Shown here: one piece after another, positions 1-9,897 of the stretch
Layout of the letters: each line of letters starts with the position of its first letter
Position numbering within the stretch: position 1 is the stretch's first letter
From: Prorocentrum cordatum
Taxonomy: Eukaryota; Sar; Dinophyceae; Prorocentrales; Prorocentraceae
Direction of reading: 5' to 3'
DNA length: 64,000 nucleotides
Assembly (NCBI GenBank): GCA_963575745.1
Contig: CAUYUJ010018538.1
Coordinates: forward strand, 762,076 to 826,075
Position numbers and translations under genes: made by a program
Notes under the pieces: model-generated
Databases searched by the model: none
What the model was told of the DNA's origin: nothing
Seen by the model: only the letters and a program-made list of their open reading frames with translations

Positions 1-513
1 CGTCTCCGACGTGTTGTTAGGATTAGGGGTTCTTTTGTTCTCAATGGCTTCGCCTCTAGGCAGGAGTGACCCCATTAGGCAAGAGTCACCTTTTTGGTGC
101 GCGGCTCCAGGGGGCCACGTGGGGGCCAGACCCACGAGCGCAAGCCACTGCCACGGGGGACCCCTGCCCCTGTGGGCTCGCACCTGAAGGACACCGTTGG
201 AGCTCGACCACAAGAAACCTCGCAAAAAAAAAAACAACACTGAGATCCCAGGACGTGCACTGATTCTTGGTGTGGAAGCGTCTGGCTTTGCATAGCAGCA
301 CCAGCGAAACCTGAGACACACAGGGCACCCTGGAGGAAAGCAGGGCGTTTCTTGGCATGGGTTTCCGCTGCAGCCCGAGTCGTGACGCCCCCCTGGCCAT
401 CGCTCGGACGTCCATTCCCTGTGTTTTTGTCGGTCTCGTGCGCGTTTTTTTTCGCAGGATGATCCAGGATGCTCCTTAATGATCCCCGCCGAGAGAAATA
501 GAGGAACAACAAC
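1..513. other. No gene recognised (left edge)
   Basis: GC-rich sequence with no coding-like frame. It holds one copy of dispersed repeat R1 (205-371) and nothing else I can assign. Confidence 0.5.
205..371 (+). repeat. Dispersed repeat R1, copy 1
   Basis: Starts with CGACCACAAGAAACC and aligns along its length with 16446-16610. Shared blocks include CCAGGACGT, TGATTTTGGTGTGG-like, CAGGGCACCC and CTTGGCATGGG/CCTGGCATGGG. It is diverged, with no terminal inverted repeats and no coding frame. Confidence 0.6.
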
Positions 514-650
514 TATGCACATACACCGATTCTAGCCAGGCCCATCCTGAGCCCAGGATCGGTGCCTACGCCCTCCTGCCTTGGCCGGGAAGGCACATGC
601 ACCGATCCTGGGTCGAGGATGGGCCTTGCCAGGATCGGTGCGTGTGCATA
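514..650. repeat. Foldback element FB1, copy 1
   Basis: Two 52-base arms (514-565 and 599-650) are inverted copies of each other with 8 mismatches by my count, separated by a 33-base loop. Both arms contain GGCCCATCCT and CCAGGATCGGTGC. A second member lies at 43688-43840 with related arms and a related loop (TACGCCCTC), so this is a repeat family, either MITE-like or a structured-RNA-like foldback. Confidence 0.75.
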
Positions 651-660
651 CAGTACGGGC

Positions 661-705
661 GCGGCCGCAAGAAACCCTCGCAAGAAACCCAACCCTGAAA
701 ACCTG
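661..705 (+). repeat. Dispersed repeat R1, partial copy
   Basis: Contains CGCAAGAAACCCTCGCAAG then AAACCCAACCCTGA, matching the start of the R1 copy at 16446. The rest is lost. From 706 to about 1069 I see no gene. Confidence 0.4.
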
Positions 706-1069
706 CGCGCGCGGTGCACCTGAGGGGAAACCTGGAGCACCCTGAACGCAGCAGCTCCGTCAACGGCTGCGGGAAGTCGCCGCGCAGCGCGCGGAGCGAG
801 GAAACCCAGGATGCCCTGACGAAGAGCACATGGCTTCCTGATGCGCGCCCCCTCTGTAGCTCTCTTCGCCCAAGAAAAAGTGCACACGTCCGAGCGACGC
901 CAGGCCCCAGGCCTCGCCCCCACGGGGCCCGCGCACCGGGTCCAGGAGGCCCAGCCACCAGGCGCCCAGCAGGCCCGGGTCCGCGCCCGCGCGGGCGGCG
1001 CAGGGCGCCAGGCGCCTCTGGGGCGCGAGCGGCGGCCACGGAGGGGACCACTCCATCCTCTTCGTCCTC

Positions 1070-1200
1070 CGTCCTCCTGCTCCTCCCTCGCCTCCCTCGC
1101 CTCCTCCTCCTCCTCCTCCGCCTCCGCCTCCGCCTCCGCCTCCTCCTCCTCCTCCTCCTCCTCCTCCTCCTCCTTCTCCTCCGCCTCAGCCTCCGCCCGC
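1070..1200 (+). repeat. TCC/GCC triplet microsatellite
   Basis: Nearly pure CCT/CCG triplets on the plus strand. They create open frames of Pro, Ser, Leu or Glu runs on both strands that should not be read as genes. Confidence 0.9.
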
Positions 1201-1511
1201 GCGTCCTCCTTCTCGGTGACCTCGGTGACCGATGCGCGCCTGGTCACTCCACGAGCATCCGGCGCACAACTACAGAGAGCACATCACAAGACTGGCCCAG
1301 TCGGGAGGGAAGCATGCACAAGGGAGGGGGGGGGCGGGAGGGCGAAAACGGGCAGGGACGAAAGGGGAAAAGACTGGCCGAGCCTGTGAGTGCTGCCTGG
1401 GACCTCACCCCTCAAGAGCTAGCTTCGACCTCTCCGAGCTCTTCTTGGGGTTGGTACAGGGATTGCGGAGCTTCTCGCTACCCCTACAGGAAGCGAAAAA
1501 TCCAAAACTCC
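1201..1511. other. No gene recognised
   Basis: Spacer between two TCC tracts. It has an A/G-rich patch at 1318-1375 and nothing assignable. Confidence 0.4.
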
Positions 1512-2090
1512 ACCGTCCTCCTCCTCCTCATCGTCCTCTTCCTCGCTCCTCCTCCTCCTCCTGATCCTCCTCCTCCTCCTCCTCCTCCTCCTCCTCCTCC
1601 TCCTCCTCCCGTGCTCCTCCTCCTCCTCCTCCCGTGCTCATCCTCAACCCCCTATTCTCCTCTTCTTCGTCGTGCGCCAGTCTCCTCCTCCCTTGCTCAT
1701 CCTCGACCCCCTATCCTCGTCTTCTTCGTCCTCCGTCCGTCTCATCCTCCTCCTCCTCCTCCTCCACCTCCTCCCTCTTCTCCCTTCTCCGCTCCTCTCC
1801 TCCCTCCTCTCCTCCTCTTCCTCCTCTCTCCCTCCTCCTCTGCTCCTCCTCCTCCTCCTCTTCCTCCTCCTCCCTCCTCCTCCTCCTCCTCCTGCTCCTC
1901 CTCCCTGCTCCTCCTCCTGCTCCTCCTCCTCCTCCTCCTGCTCCTCCCTCATCCTCCTCTCATCTCTCCTCCCTCCTCCTCCTCCTCCCCTCTCCTCCCT
2001 CCTCCTCCTCCTCCTCCTCTCCTCCTCCTCCTCCTCCTCCTCCTCCTCTCCTCCTCCTCCTCCCCCTCCTCCCCCCCCCCCCTCCTCCTC
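1512..2090 (+). repeat. Long imperfect TCC microsatellite
   Basis: About 580 bases of CCT triplets with scattered interruptions (GTGCTCATCC, CCCCCTATC). It directly abuts the truncated LINE at 2091 and supplies an artificial in-frame Leu/Pro/Ser extension to it. Confidence 0.9.
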
Positions 2091-3993
2091 CCCCTTCGCT
2101 AATCCTTTGCGATTGGTCAAGGGACCTGTGTCTGCAGTGATCGCCACGTTGCTTGATGCTGTCTGGAAGCCATCCTCAGCTACTTCCTGGTGGCGCCCAG
2201 AGCATGGTGGATTTGCTGAGTGGAAAATCTCCACATCATCTCTGGATGGTTTTTCTGGTGATGAGATGGATGTTGGCGGAATGCTTGAAGAAGTTATGCT
2301 TGATTTTCACGCTCAGCTTTGGTCTCGAGCTTCGGAGCATGAGGGAGCTGAAGATCTCGCTGGAGGGGCTGATCTCTATTGGGTTCGCCGAGAGTTCGTG
2401 AAGTTCTCGCAGATCGGGGACCACGACCAGGCTGGCCAGACACTATGTGTGGCTGCTGGAGCGCAGTGGCCGCGTGTGCGCCAGTTCCCGACGGGCACGG
2501 AGGAGCAGCAGCAGCGGTGCCCCAGGTGTCTGAAGGCGCCTGAGACTCTGAGGCACAGAGTTTGGGAGTGTGAGTGTAATAAGGATCATGAGGATTATTC
2601 CTTGTCCGCTCCCCTAGTGTCTCAAGCACTCGTTAATAGCGATATGAACCCTGCCTTGTGGTTTAGAGGTGTTCCCCCGACCAACCATAATCACCCTGAG
2701 TTTGTGGACCCACCCAACGCGGAGGGTTTAGAATCTCTCGGCTCGACGTCCCTGGCCGATCTGTCCTCTGTCGGTCCTGACCCCCTGGTCGTTTTTGGGG
2801 ACGGCTCGGGAGGACGGTCTTCCTCCGACCCTCGGCGCCGCCGTTGTGGCGCGGCTGTTGTTTCTGTCAGGAGAACCCCAGGGACGTCGACGTGGGAAGT
2901 GGTCGGGGGCGTTTCTGGAATTTTAGTGGGAAGAACCCAAACGGTCCCCCGCTCTGAGTTGTTGGCTTTCGCCTTCTGCCTTGAGGGCACTACTGGCCCC
3001 GTTCATTATGTCACGGACCACTTTCCCTTGGTTACTGGTTGGGGGCGGGGTCGGGTTGGGGCGGTGGGCGGGCGGAATTGGGACTTGTGGCTCCGAATCA
3101 AGACCGCTCTTGCTTCACGAGGTGAAGGTTTAGTAACCTTGGAGTGGACGGCTTCCCACTTAGACACGGAGGCTGAGGGCCTGACGGCCCACCAAGTTTT
3201 CCTCAGGTCTGGAAATCAACTTGCGGACCGCGCGGCCTCAGAGGCCGCGGAGCGTTCCTGGCACCTTTCGGCCCGCACAGACCCTCGAACTGATTTTTGG
3301 GATGCTCAGGCCGCCCTGATTAGAAGGAGAACGCGTCGCGCCCTGATCGACTCGTCAGCGGCCGACCCCAGGAAGGCCCGCCCAGCTGTGGCGCCCTTGG
3401 AGAGAGCGAGGCAGGGTTCGAAGTTGGATCGGGCGCTTCGCGTCTCCCCTCACAAGTTTGTGACTTTCGGCAGCGCGTTTCGTTGCAGGAGTTGCGAGGT
3501 GCTGTGTGATAAGAATCACCTCTTAGAGGTCTCCAAGGCGCCATGCATCCCTGCTGTTGGGGTGGACTCCTTCCCCTCTGACGTTGTCGTGGTGGTCCCT
3601 GGCCCCGTCGCGGTGTCTGGAGCGGTCTTGCATCCATCCCACAAGCTTGCGTTTTGGGATTTGCATTGTCTGTACTTTTGTCAGTTTTGTGGCCGCACGG
3701 CGACTTCGGACAGGCGCCAGTTGGCGCTTGAATGTAACGCGCCCTCTCGCAAAGGCATTGACAATATGGCCAGACTTCGTCGTGGTTTGTACCCGAGTTA
3801 CGCAGGCCCGTCCAAGGCGAGTGTCCTGCTTCGCCACGCACGGTTTTCTGCCGTGGCCGATCAGCGAGCTCGAGCGCGAGATCCCATGTCGGAGTTGGCT
3901 GTGACTCAGGGAGTCGGGGAGGCTTTGCCTGTTTCGGTGGACGAGGTCCCTCTCGTCCCTCTCCCTGTCGACCCGAGCAGCGATTACGATTAA
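2091..3993 (+). pseudogene. LINE 3' end: zinc finger and RNase H region of ORF2, 5'-truncated
   Basis: C-terminal part of a non-LTR retrotransposon polyprotein. A Cys-rich finger CPRCLKAPETLRHRVWEC begins near 2518. It is followed by an RNase H domain with four acidic positions: D in FGDGSGG (codon 2800), E in RSELLAF (2956), D in VTDHFPL (3016) and D in NQLADRAA (3226). Downstream is a tail with two more Cys-rich clusters (FRCRSCEVLC, then YFCQFCG) ending at TAA 3991-3993. The reverse transcriptase expected upstream is missing. The frame simply runs back into the TCC repeat, so there is no genuine start and the element is 5'-truncated, as LINEs often are. The 1.9-kb frame itself has no stop, so the insertion may be young. 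The enzyme would remove RNA from RNA-DNA hybrids during target-primed reverse transcription. Confidence 0.8.
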
Positions 3994-4096
3994 AGGGGGT
4001 GCCTTAGGCACATGCGCTCCTGCTTGCTGCTCTCTCCCTCTCTTGCCCTGCCCGCCTCGTTGCACGACGGTGCTTGCCAAAACGTTCCAAAACGTT

Positions 4097-4223
4097 CCTC
4101 CTCCTCCTCCTCCTCCTCCGCCTGCGCCTCTGCCTCCGCCTCCGCCTCCGCCTCCGCCTCCTCCTCCTCCTCCTCCTCCTCCTCCTCCTCCTCCTCCTCA
4201 TCCTCCTCCTCCTCCTCCCCCCC
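4097..4223 (+). repeat. TCC/GCC microsatellite after the LINE
   Basis: CCT and CCG triplets start right after AAACGTTCCAAAACGTT. With the tract at 1512-2090, TCC repeats bracket the LINE fragment on both sides. Confidence 0.85.
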
Positions 4224-4619
4224 CCATCCTCATCCCCCTTCGCTACTCCCTCGCTCCTCCCTCACTGTCCCATCCGCCCTCCTCTCTGCGCGCGTGTGGG
4301 GGTGCGCGGGGACTGAGTGGGGAGGACGGAATTGCGCTTCGGTGAGCAACTCTGCGCTTGCCAGTCCACATGTAGCCGAAAGTGATGAACACCAACTCGG
4401 TTCCATGAAACTAGGAATTCGATGTTTCTATTGCCCGATTCGCTGCTAGACGAGACTCGAGGGTATACCTTCTTGAAGGGAGGATGAGGTACTCACCCTC
4501 CACCTTCCCATGGCGCACATGGTATCTTCAAACGTCCTCCCCACGCTCCCAGGGAGGGCGGGGGAAAGGATGGCAACGAGACAAGGGAAAAGGAGAGACC
4601 TCACCCTCTCTTGCATCGA
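4224..4619. other. No gene recognised
   Basis: Mixed-composition spacer. No motif, repeat partner or coding signal seen. Confidence 0.35.
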
Positions 4620-4850
4620 CGCTACCCCTCCTCCGCTCGCCCCGCCTCCCTCCCCCTCCTCCCCCCACACTCCTCCCCCTCATCCTCTGTCTCCTTCTCC
4701 TCCTCGTTCACCTCATCCTGCTCCTCATCCTCATCCTTTTCCTCCTCCTGCTCCTCCTGCTCCTCCTGCTCCTCCTCGTTCCTTGCTCCTCCTCATCCTC
4801 CTCCTCCTCCCTCCTCCCCGCCGTCCTCCCCCCCCTCCCGCTCATTCACC
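4620..4850 (+). repeat. Imperfect TCC tract
   Basis: CCTCC-rich with CCTGCT and CCTCAT interruptions. Confidence 0.8.
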
Positions 4851-5935
4851 CAAGGCGACCACCGTCGGGCAGGCGCTCCTCGCCACGGACGGGCGCCGCC
4901 CGCGGCGACTCCGACGGCGAGTCCGCCGCCGCGTGCCCCCTCTGGCACGCTGAGGCGCGGCAGACTGCCAAATGCTCTCTGGCAGCGCCTCCCTTGGGCC
5001 GTCGAAACCTCTGCAGTCTACCAAGACAATCTCGAGGGAGGCAGCCAAGGCCGCCAAGATAGACCAAAATTGCCTCCAGAGGCAGCCAGCAGCTCTGAAG
5101 AACCGCCGAGCTCCCAAGAGGCCTCCACCAAAAAACTCATCCCAAGGACACTCTCCAAGAGGCTCTAGAGAGGCTGAAGGCATTGATTTCGCCTTTGGGC
5201 TTTCAACCTTGTTAGCTTTCCACACTCGTTATTCGAATATCGGTCATCTTGCCAGATTCGAAAGCTCGACAGGGGGAGCCACTCCGATCCTCAAGAGGGC
5301 CCCTCGACTGCCCATGACGGCCCCAAGGGGGCCTTCGGAGGGACCCAAGACGGCCATGAGACGACCCCACGACGGGCCAAGAGAGCCCGAACTGTAAAGA
5401 TGGCTCCAAGACGGCCCACAAGAACCAAGATGGTCCAAGAGGGCCCAAGATGGCCCGAGACCCACGAGAGCGTGAGGGACCCCCAAAACTGAACCACAGT
5501 AGTCCAAGACAGCCCTCAGACGGCCCAAACTCGCCGACCCAGTGGGCGTGTGTGAGAGGCCCTTCGAGGCGAGGCTGGAGCCCAACTACGCCCGCCTCCT
5601 TTGAAGCGTGAGGAAGAGGCGACCCCCCCCACCCGTCAGGGCCCCCCCTTCCGGGAGAGGCCACCCCTTGGGACTCCCCCCGAGACCCCCCTACACCCCA
5701 GGACCCCCCCCCGCGGGACCCCCCCCCTGGGACAGCCTCCCCCCTCGGCGGGACAAAGGAAAGGGGCTCAACTTCAACATAATTACGACATTGTTCGATC
5801 CCCCTGGTTTGCTCGATCTCCTAAGGGGTTCCCGGGCTTTCCCCTTCGGCTTTCGCCTCTCAGACGCCCGCCCCGGCCCCAGCCCTGGCCTCGGGCCTGG
5901 CCCTGGCCGCGGCCCTGGGCCCAGCGGGGGGGGTC
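4851..5935. other. Repeat-derived spacer, no gene
   Basis: 5330-5480 holds degenerate short repeats of the CCAAGATGGCC type, which recur at 18990-19200 and build the satellite at 58365-59560. 5620-5760 is C-run rich. The copia 5' LTR begins at 5936 after a run of eight G plus TC. Confidence 0.45.
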
Positions 5936-6284
5936 TGAATGTGATAGGGGTATATCATGTTGCTAGCAGTTGTATCGAGTCTGTTTCGTGTGCTTCATTC
6001 TCGCTCGCTGCTACCGCGATCATTGCAGTGCGCCGCCGCCACCTCGGATCAGGCGAGGGAGGGCGGGATTCCATTCTGGATGCGCCTGCGAGTTCGCAGG
6101 CAGTGGCGCGCTCTGGGGACGTGCCAGGAAAGATTGCGAGGGCAGCGGGTGCCCTCTTCATTTCCCTGATTGTGTTCCGACAATCAAGCGTCGATATTCT
6201 TAACATATTGACGATCCTGTTTTGGAGGAGTTCGAAGCCCTGAACTTCCTGGTCGTGGACCTCTTTCGGGCTCCTTGGGATTCA
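5936..6284 (+). repeat. 5' LTR of copia element
   Basis: 349 bases, beginning TGAATGTGATAGGG and ending TTGGGATTCA (TG...CA). It aligns without gaps to 13942-14290. Confidence 0.9.
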
Positions 6285-6287
6285 AAT

Positions 6288-6300
6288 TGGTAGCGGAGCC
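6288..6300 (+). other. Primer-binding site
   Basis: TGGTAGCGGAGCC lies three bases after the LTR CA end. It resembles the copia site TGGTATCAGAGC, which pairs with the 3' end of initiator methionine tRNA. The variant bases would imply a tRNA 3' end of GGCTCCGCTACCA. Confidence 0.7.
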
Positions 6301-6338
6301 TGTGGTTTCCGCCGCGGGCTTCCACCAGTCTCGCCGCC

Positions 6339-8058
6339 ATGGCGTCGAGCGGCGCGGCCTCTACGACCTCCAGGGCGGAGGTGCCGACGTGGAACGGGGA
6401 GGCCGACAAGCTCTCCAGCTACCGCTTCCAGGTGCCCATGTTCGTGAAGAGCGCGCGCGTGGCCGACCGCTACGTCTGCGGACCCCAGCTGGTCCGAGCG
6501 CTCGGACCGCGCGTGAGGAGCGCCGTGGAGAGCTGCCCGAAGATCGACCTGGTGGACACAGTGGACGAAGACGGCCGCCTCACGGGCTGGAACACTGTGT
6601 TCGAGTACGTGCTGGACAAGCTGGACTACACGAGCTTGAGAGACACGGGCCTGCTGGCAGAGGAGTTCTTCATGAAGACATCTCGGAACGCTGGAAAGAC
6701 GCTCCAGGACTAGGCGGCGCGGTTCGAGAAGAAGGAACGCGAGCTGCTCACACAGCTGCAGGCCATCGACGTGAACGTGCGGGAGGTGATCGCGAAGCCG
6801 CTTCGTGCATGGTGGTTCCTTCGGAAGTCGCGGCTCACTCCAGTGCTACGAGGAGAAGTGGCGGCGACCGCGGGAGGCGACTTCGACTTTGCGAAGACCT
6901 ACCGGACGCTCCTGACGCGCTTCCCGGCGGACGCGCTGGCCGAGCTGGACGGCAAGACGAAGCGCGAGAAGGCCCCGTACGAGAACGACGCCAACGAGGA
7001 CGACTGAGAGACTGGTGGTGATCCAGAAGACCTGTACGAGAAGGTCGAGCAGCTGATCAACATCGCGGAAGACGAGGACTTCGAAGAAAAAGAAGCAGAA
7101 GCTGCTGACCATAAGGCGGACAACGAGGTGCACGCCCAGTTTCGACTGGCAGGACGGAGCTTCAAGGACGCTCGAGATCTACTTCGACAAGTACGTGTGG
7201 CTCGGGACTTCTACCCGGTGGTGGTGCCCAAGAGCGAGCTGACGGATCAGCGGGCGGCACCGCCCCCTCGGCCTCATCCCGAGAGCCGACCGCGACCTCC
7301 TGGCAAGAGACGTGGGCGGGGTCAAGCCGATCGTCGCGCGCGATTCGAATCAGGCCGTGACATGGCCAAGATGAAGTGCATCCTGCGCCGTCAGTTCGGT
7401 CATCGCGCCAGGGATTGCCCGAACAAGAACAAGCTGACGACGAACACGAGTGGCGATAACCACAACACCCACAACGGCTTCATCCTGTCGGCCCTGGACG
7501 AGTACGTCTACTTGCTGGAGCGCGAGGGGATCTGGGCCATCCTGGACATCGGAGCGACCAGGAGCTTAGGCGGCATCGAGAGCGTGGAGAACCTGATGCA
7601 CGAGATGCTGGATCAGCACGGGGTCGAGTTCGAGACGAAGGACGAGGTCTGCTCCTTCACCTTCGGGAACGGGCTTCGGAAGAGCTCCATGGGGTCGGTC
7701 ACTGGCAAGGTGTTCGTGGGCCCCAACCTGTACCCCGTGAGCCTCTCGGTGATGTCGAATCGGGTCCCCGTCCTGCTGGGCATGGACATCCTGACTGACG
7801 GCCTGAAGGTAGTCGTGGACTGTGGACGGAACTGGCTGGGCTTGCCGACTCTTGGGAATAAGGTCTTCTAATGCGAGCGGCCCTCCAGCAAGCGCCTGGC
7901 GATCTACCTGTCGACGCCACAGTGGTGGCGAGAGGTTCCCTTACCCTTGACGCCAGCTCGCTCAACGGAGAATCCGATGGAGGCGGGCCTGGCCGTGCTG
8001 GACGAGAAGCCGGAGGAGCCCGGCACGGGCGGCGCTGGCGGTCTCGCCGCGCGCTAGG
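6339..8058 (+). pseudogene. copia gag and aspartic protease
   Basis: One reading frame from ATG 6339 (MASSGAASTTSRAEVPTWNG) interrupted only by single-codon stops: TAG 6711, TGA 7005, TAA 7869. It fades out at TAG 8056. Gag shows a CCHC zinc knuckle at 7377-7418 in which the second Cys codon is CGC (Arg, 7386), one transition from TGC, so RNA binding is probably lost. The protease follows with the active-site segment ILDIGATRSL (Asp codon 7545; Ile replaces the usual Thr/Ser) and a later VLLGMDIL segment. Gag packages the element RNA and the protease matures the polyprotein. No frameshift is seen in this 1.5 kb, so a few substitutions inactivated it. Confidence 0.8.
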
Positions 8059-8233
8059 GACAGCACCCCCCGGTGGTGGCGGCGAGCGAGATTCCATCTC
8101 CATCGTCACCTTCATCATCGGGGGGGCCCAAACGTCATCCTCCAGAAGCCTCGAGAGGACCCTGTCGACAAGACCGTTCCGAGAAGCCTCCAGCATCGTC
8201 CGAGACCCCTTCATCACCGAGCCAAACCTCTAG

Positions 8234-9330
8234 TTCTACGAGAGTTGCGGAGACGAGTCGAACACGTACGTTACCGATGCCGACATCGAGCCGATCAAGA
8301 CCGTCGTCGATTTCGAACGAGACCCGAACTTCACAGATGAAAACGCTATCTCCGAGCTGTTGTCACTGTAGGTGTTTTACGGGATCAACGGGAACTCTTG
8401 GGACCAGATGCAGTGGGCCTCCTACGTCAGAGCTACTTGGGAGCCCAAGGGGAACCTTGCCATCCAAGCAGAGCCTGAGAAAGGTCCAAGAGATAACCAA
8501 GTCCGAGCCTCAGCCTCGTGTGGCCCAAGAGTGTTGCGCTCCCACGGGTGTGGACTGCCGTTCAGTTTCCATTTCATAGCCTACATATTCGAGCCACAAC
8601 GGTTCCAACTCCGTGGATGTCATGCAGCAAATCTTCTTCGGCGCCCTCATCGGGACAGCCGCCGCCGCCAGCGTCGCGGCCAGCGTGGGCAGTCCCTCGG
8701 TCAAGGGCCCCACCAACGGAGGCGTCATCGGCGCCGGCGAGCTCGACGGCTACCTCAACAGCGGCGCCACCTCCGCCAACACCAGCACTGCCAAAGACAC
8801 CTCCCATCAACAGTCCGTCAACTCCGACATCGACTTACGACCCAGCGGGGAAGCGTTCATGTTGTGGCGAGAGAGGGAGGACGAAGCGCGGATGCAGCTG
8901 CGTGGGGGGCAAGAGCCACTACTGCCTACGACTGGTGCCCATCTACGGACCGCCACCTCCTCCAGCAATGCTGGCTGCCGTGGCCAGCGCGCCACCGCCG
9001 CGGTTGCCAGCGCAGACGGGGACCTTCGCGCCGCCACCGCCGACACCGGCGCAACTGGCCCATCCGAGATCGAAGTGTTCATGCTGCGGGGCGCCCAATC
9101 GGACCAAGCGGGGTTGCAGCTGCACGGGCGGGAAGAGCCATCAGCGCCTCAAGATGGTGGAGCCCGAGGACCCGCAGGCGGTGGATATCAGGAGCCAAGC
9201 CGCGGCTATGCGCTGGAGGCGGCTCGCGACGAAGTTGGCCAAGACGGCCCCGAGGGCCCATGGGAGGTCCTGCCCAACGAGAAGGACACGATGCTGGACG
9301 ATTCCGAGCTGCCGAAGGCCATGAAGCAGA
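8234..9330 (+). pseudogene. copia polyprotein, linker region with paired Cys-rich motifs
   Basis: Frame-broken coding remains. 8234-8500 reads FYESCGDESNTYV..., with one TAG at 8369. Around 8851-8940 and 9070-9150 a Cys-rich motif occurs twice: SCCGERGRTKRGCSC then CSCCGAPNRTKRGCSC, each followed by GGKSH. They sit between protease and integrase, where copia elements normally have no such motif. This looks like a duplicated small zinc- or nucleic-acid-binding unit. The frame changes at about 9325, after which LKHLDMADLQKFYQV continues. Confidence 0.55.
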
Positions 9331-9897
9331 GATCTCGCTGAAGCACCTGGACATGGCGGACCTTCAGAAGTTCTACCAGGTGAAGGAGAAGATCGATGAA
9401 GGGATCTACCAGAACGTGGCGACGGACATGCTCGGACTTACGAATGCTGCCCCGAAACGTCAGTTCTCGGACAAGCCGTGCTCTCCCAAGGTGGCCTGGT
9501 CGTACAATGTGGTTTGTCCAACGGCTACGACATGGCAGCCGCAACTGGACTACGACGAGCTGTGCATCTCCTGCGTCGGACCAGGCCCAGACGTCTGGTA
9601 CTCAGCCCGCCGCGCACCGCGTGCCCGATTCAGAACCTCAACCATAAGACCGAGGACCAGCGGAAGCAGCTCATGAATAAGATGCGTCAGGCCCGTCGTA
9701 TTCAGCGCAACTGCCTCTTGCTCTACGAGGAAGCCAAGAATATCCTAGATCGCCACATCGACCTGGAGCAGCCATGGAACAGCCGCAGCTGGAAGCAGTC
9801 ACCATCTCTCAAGAAGATGCGGTCTGAGATGCACGAGACGATCACTCATGGGTGTGCCTATGGACTCCGAGACGTGCGTTCTGGGCCCCTGGGCTAC
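9331..9897 (+). pseudogene. copia methyltransferase-like domain upstream of integrase
   Basis: Visible parts are QCGLSNGYDMAAATG (a Gly-rich motif I candidate), RPRRLVLSPPRTAC (PPC-type motif with Cys replaced by Arg), LEQPWNSRSWKQ (E-x-P-W motif) and THGCAYGLRD. The same motif order is found in the tyrosine-recombinase element (33443-34327) and the LINE fragment (45965-46904). Resemblance to cytosine-5 DNA methyltransferases (PC and ENV/ENP motifs) is my inference. The missing catalytic Cys and the frameshifts near 9480 and 9890 mean this copy is dead. Confidence 0.6.

Noticed and set aside
17-32. TTAGGATTAGGGG as telomeric repeat
   Set aside because: Only two imperfect units; no array.
714-2102. 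Long open frame rich in Leu, Pro and Ser
   Set aside because: It is the translation of TCC/GCC triplet repeats; all frames of such repeats stay open.
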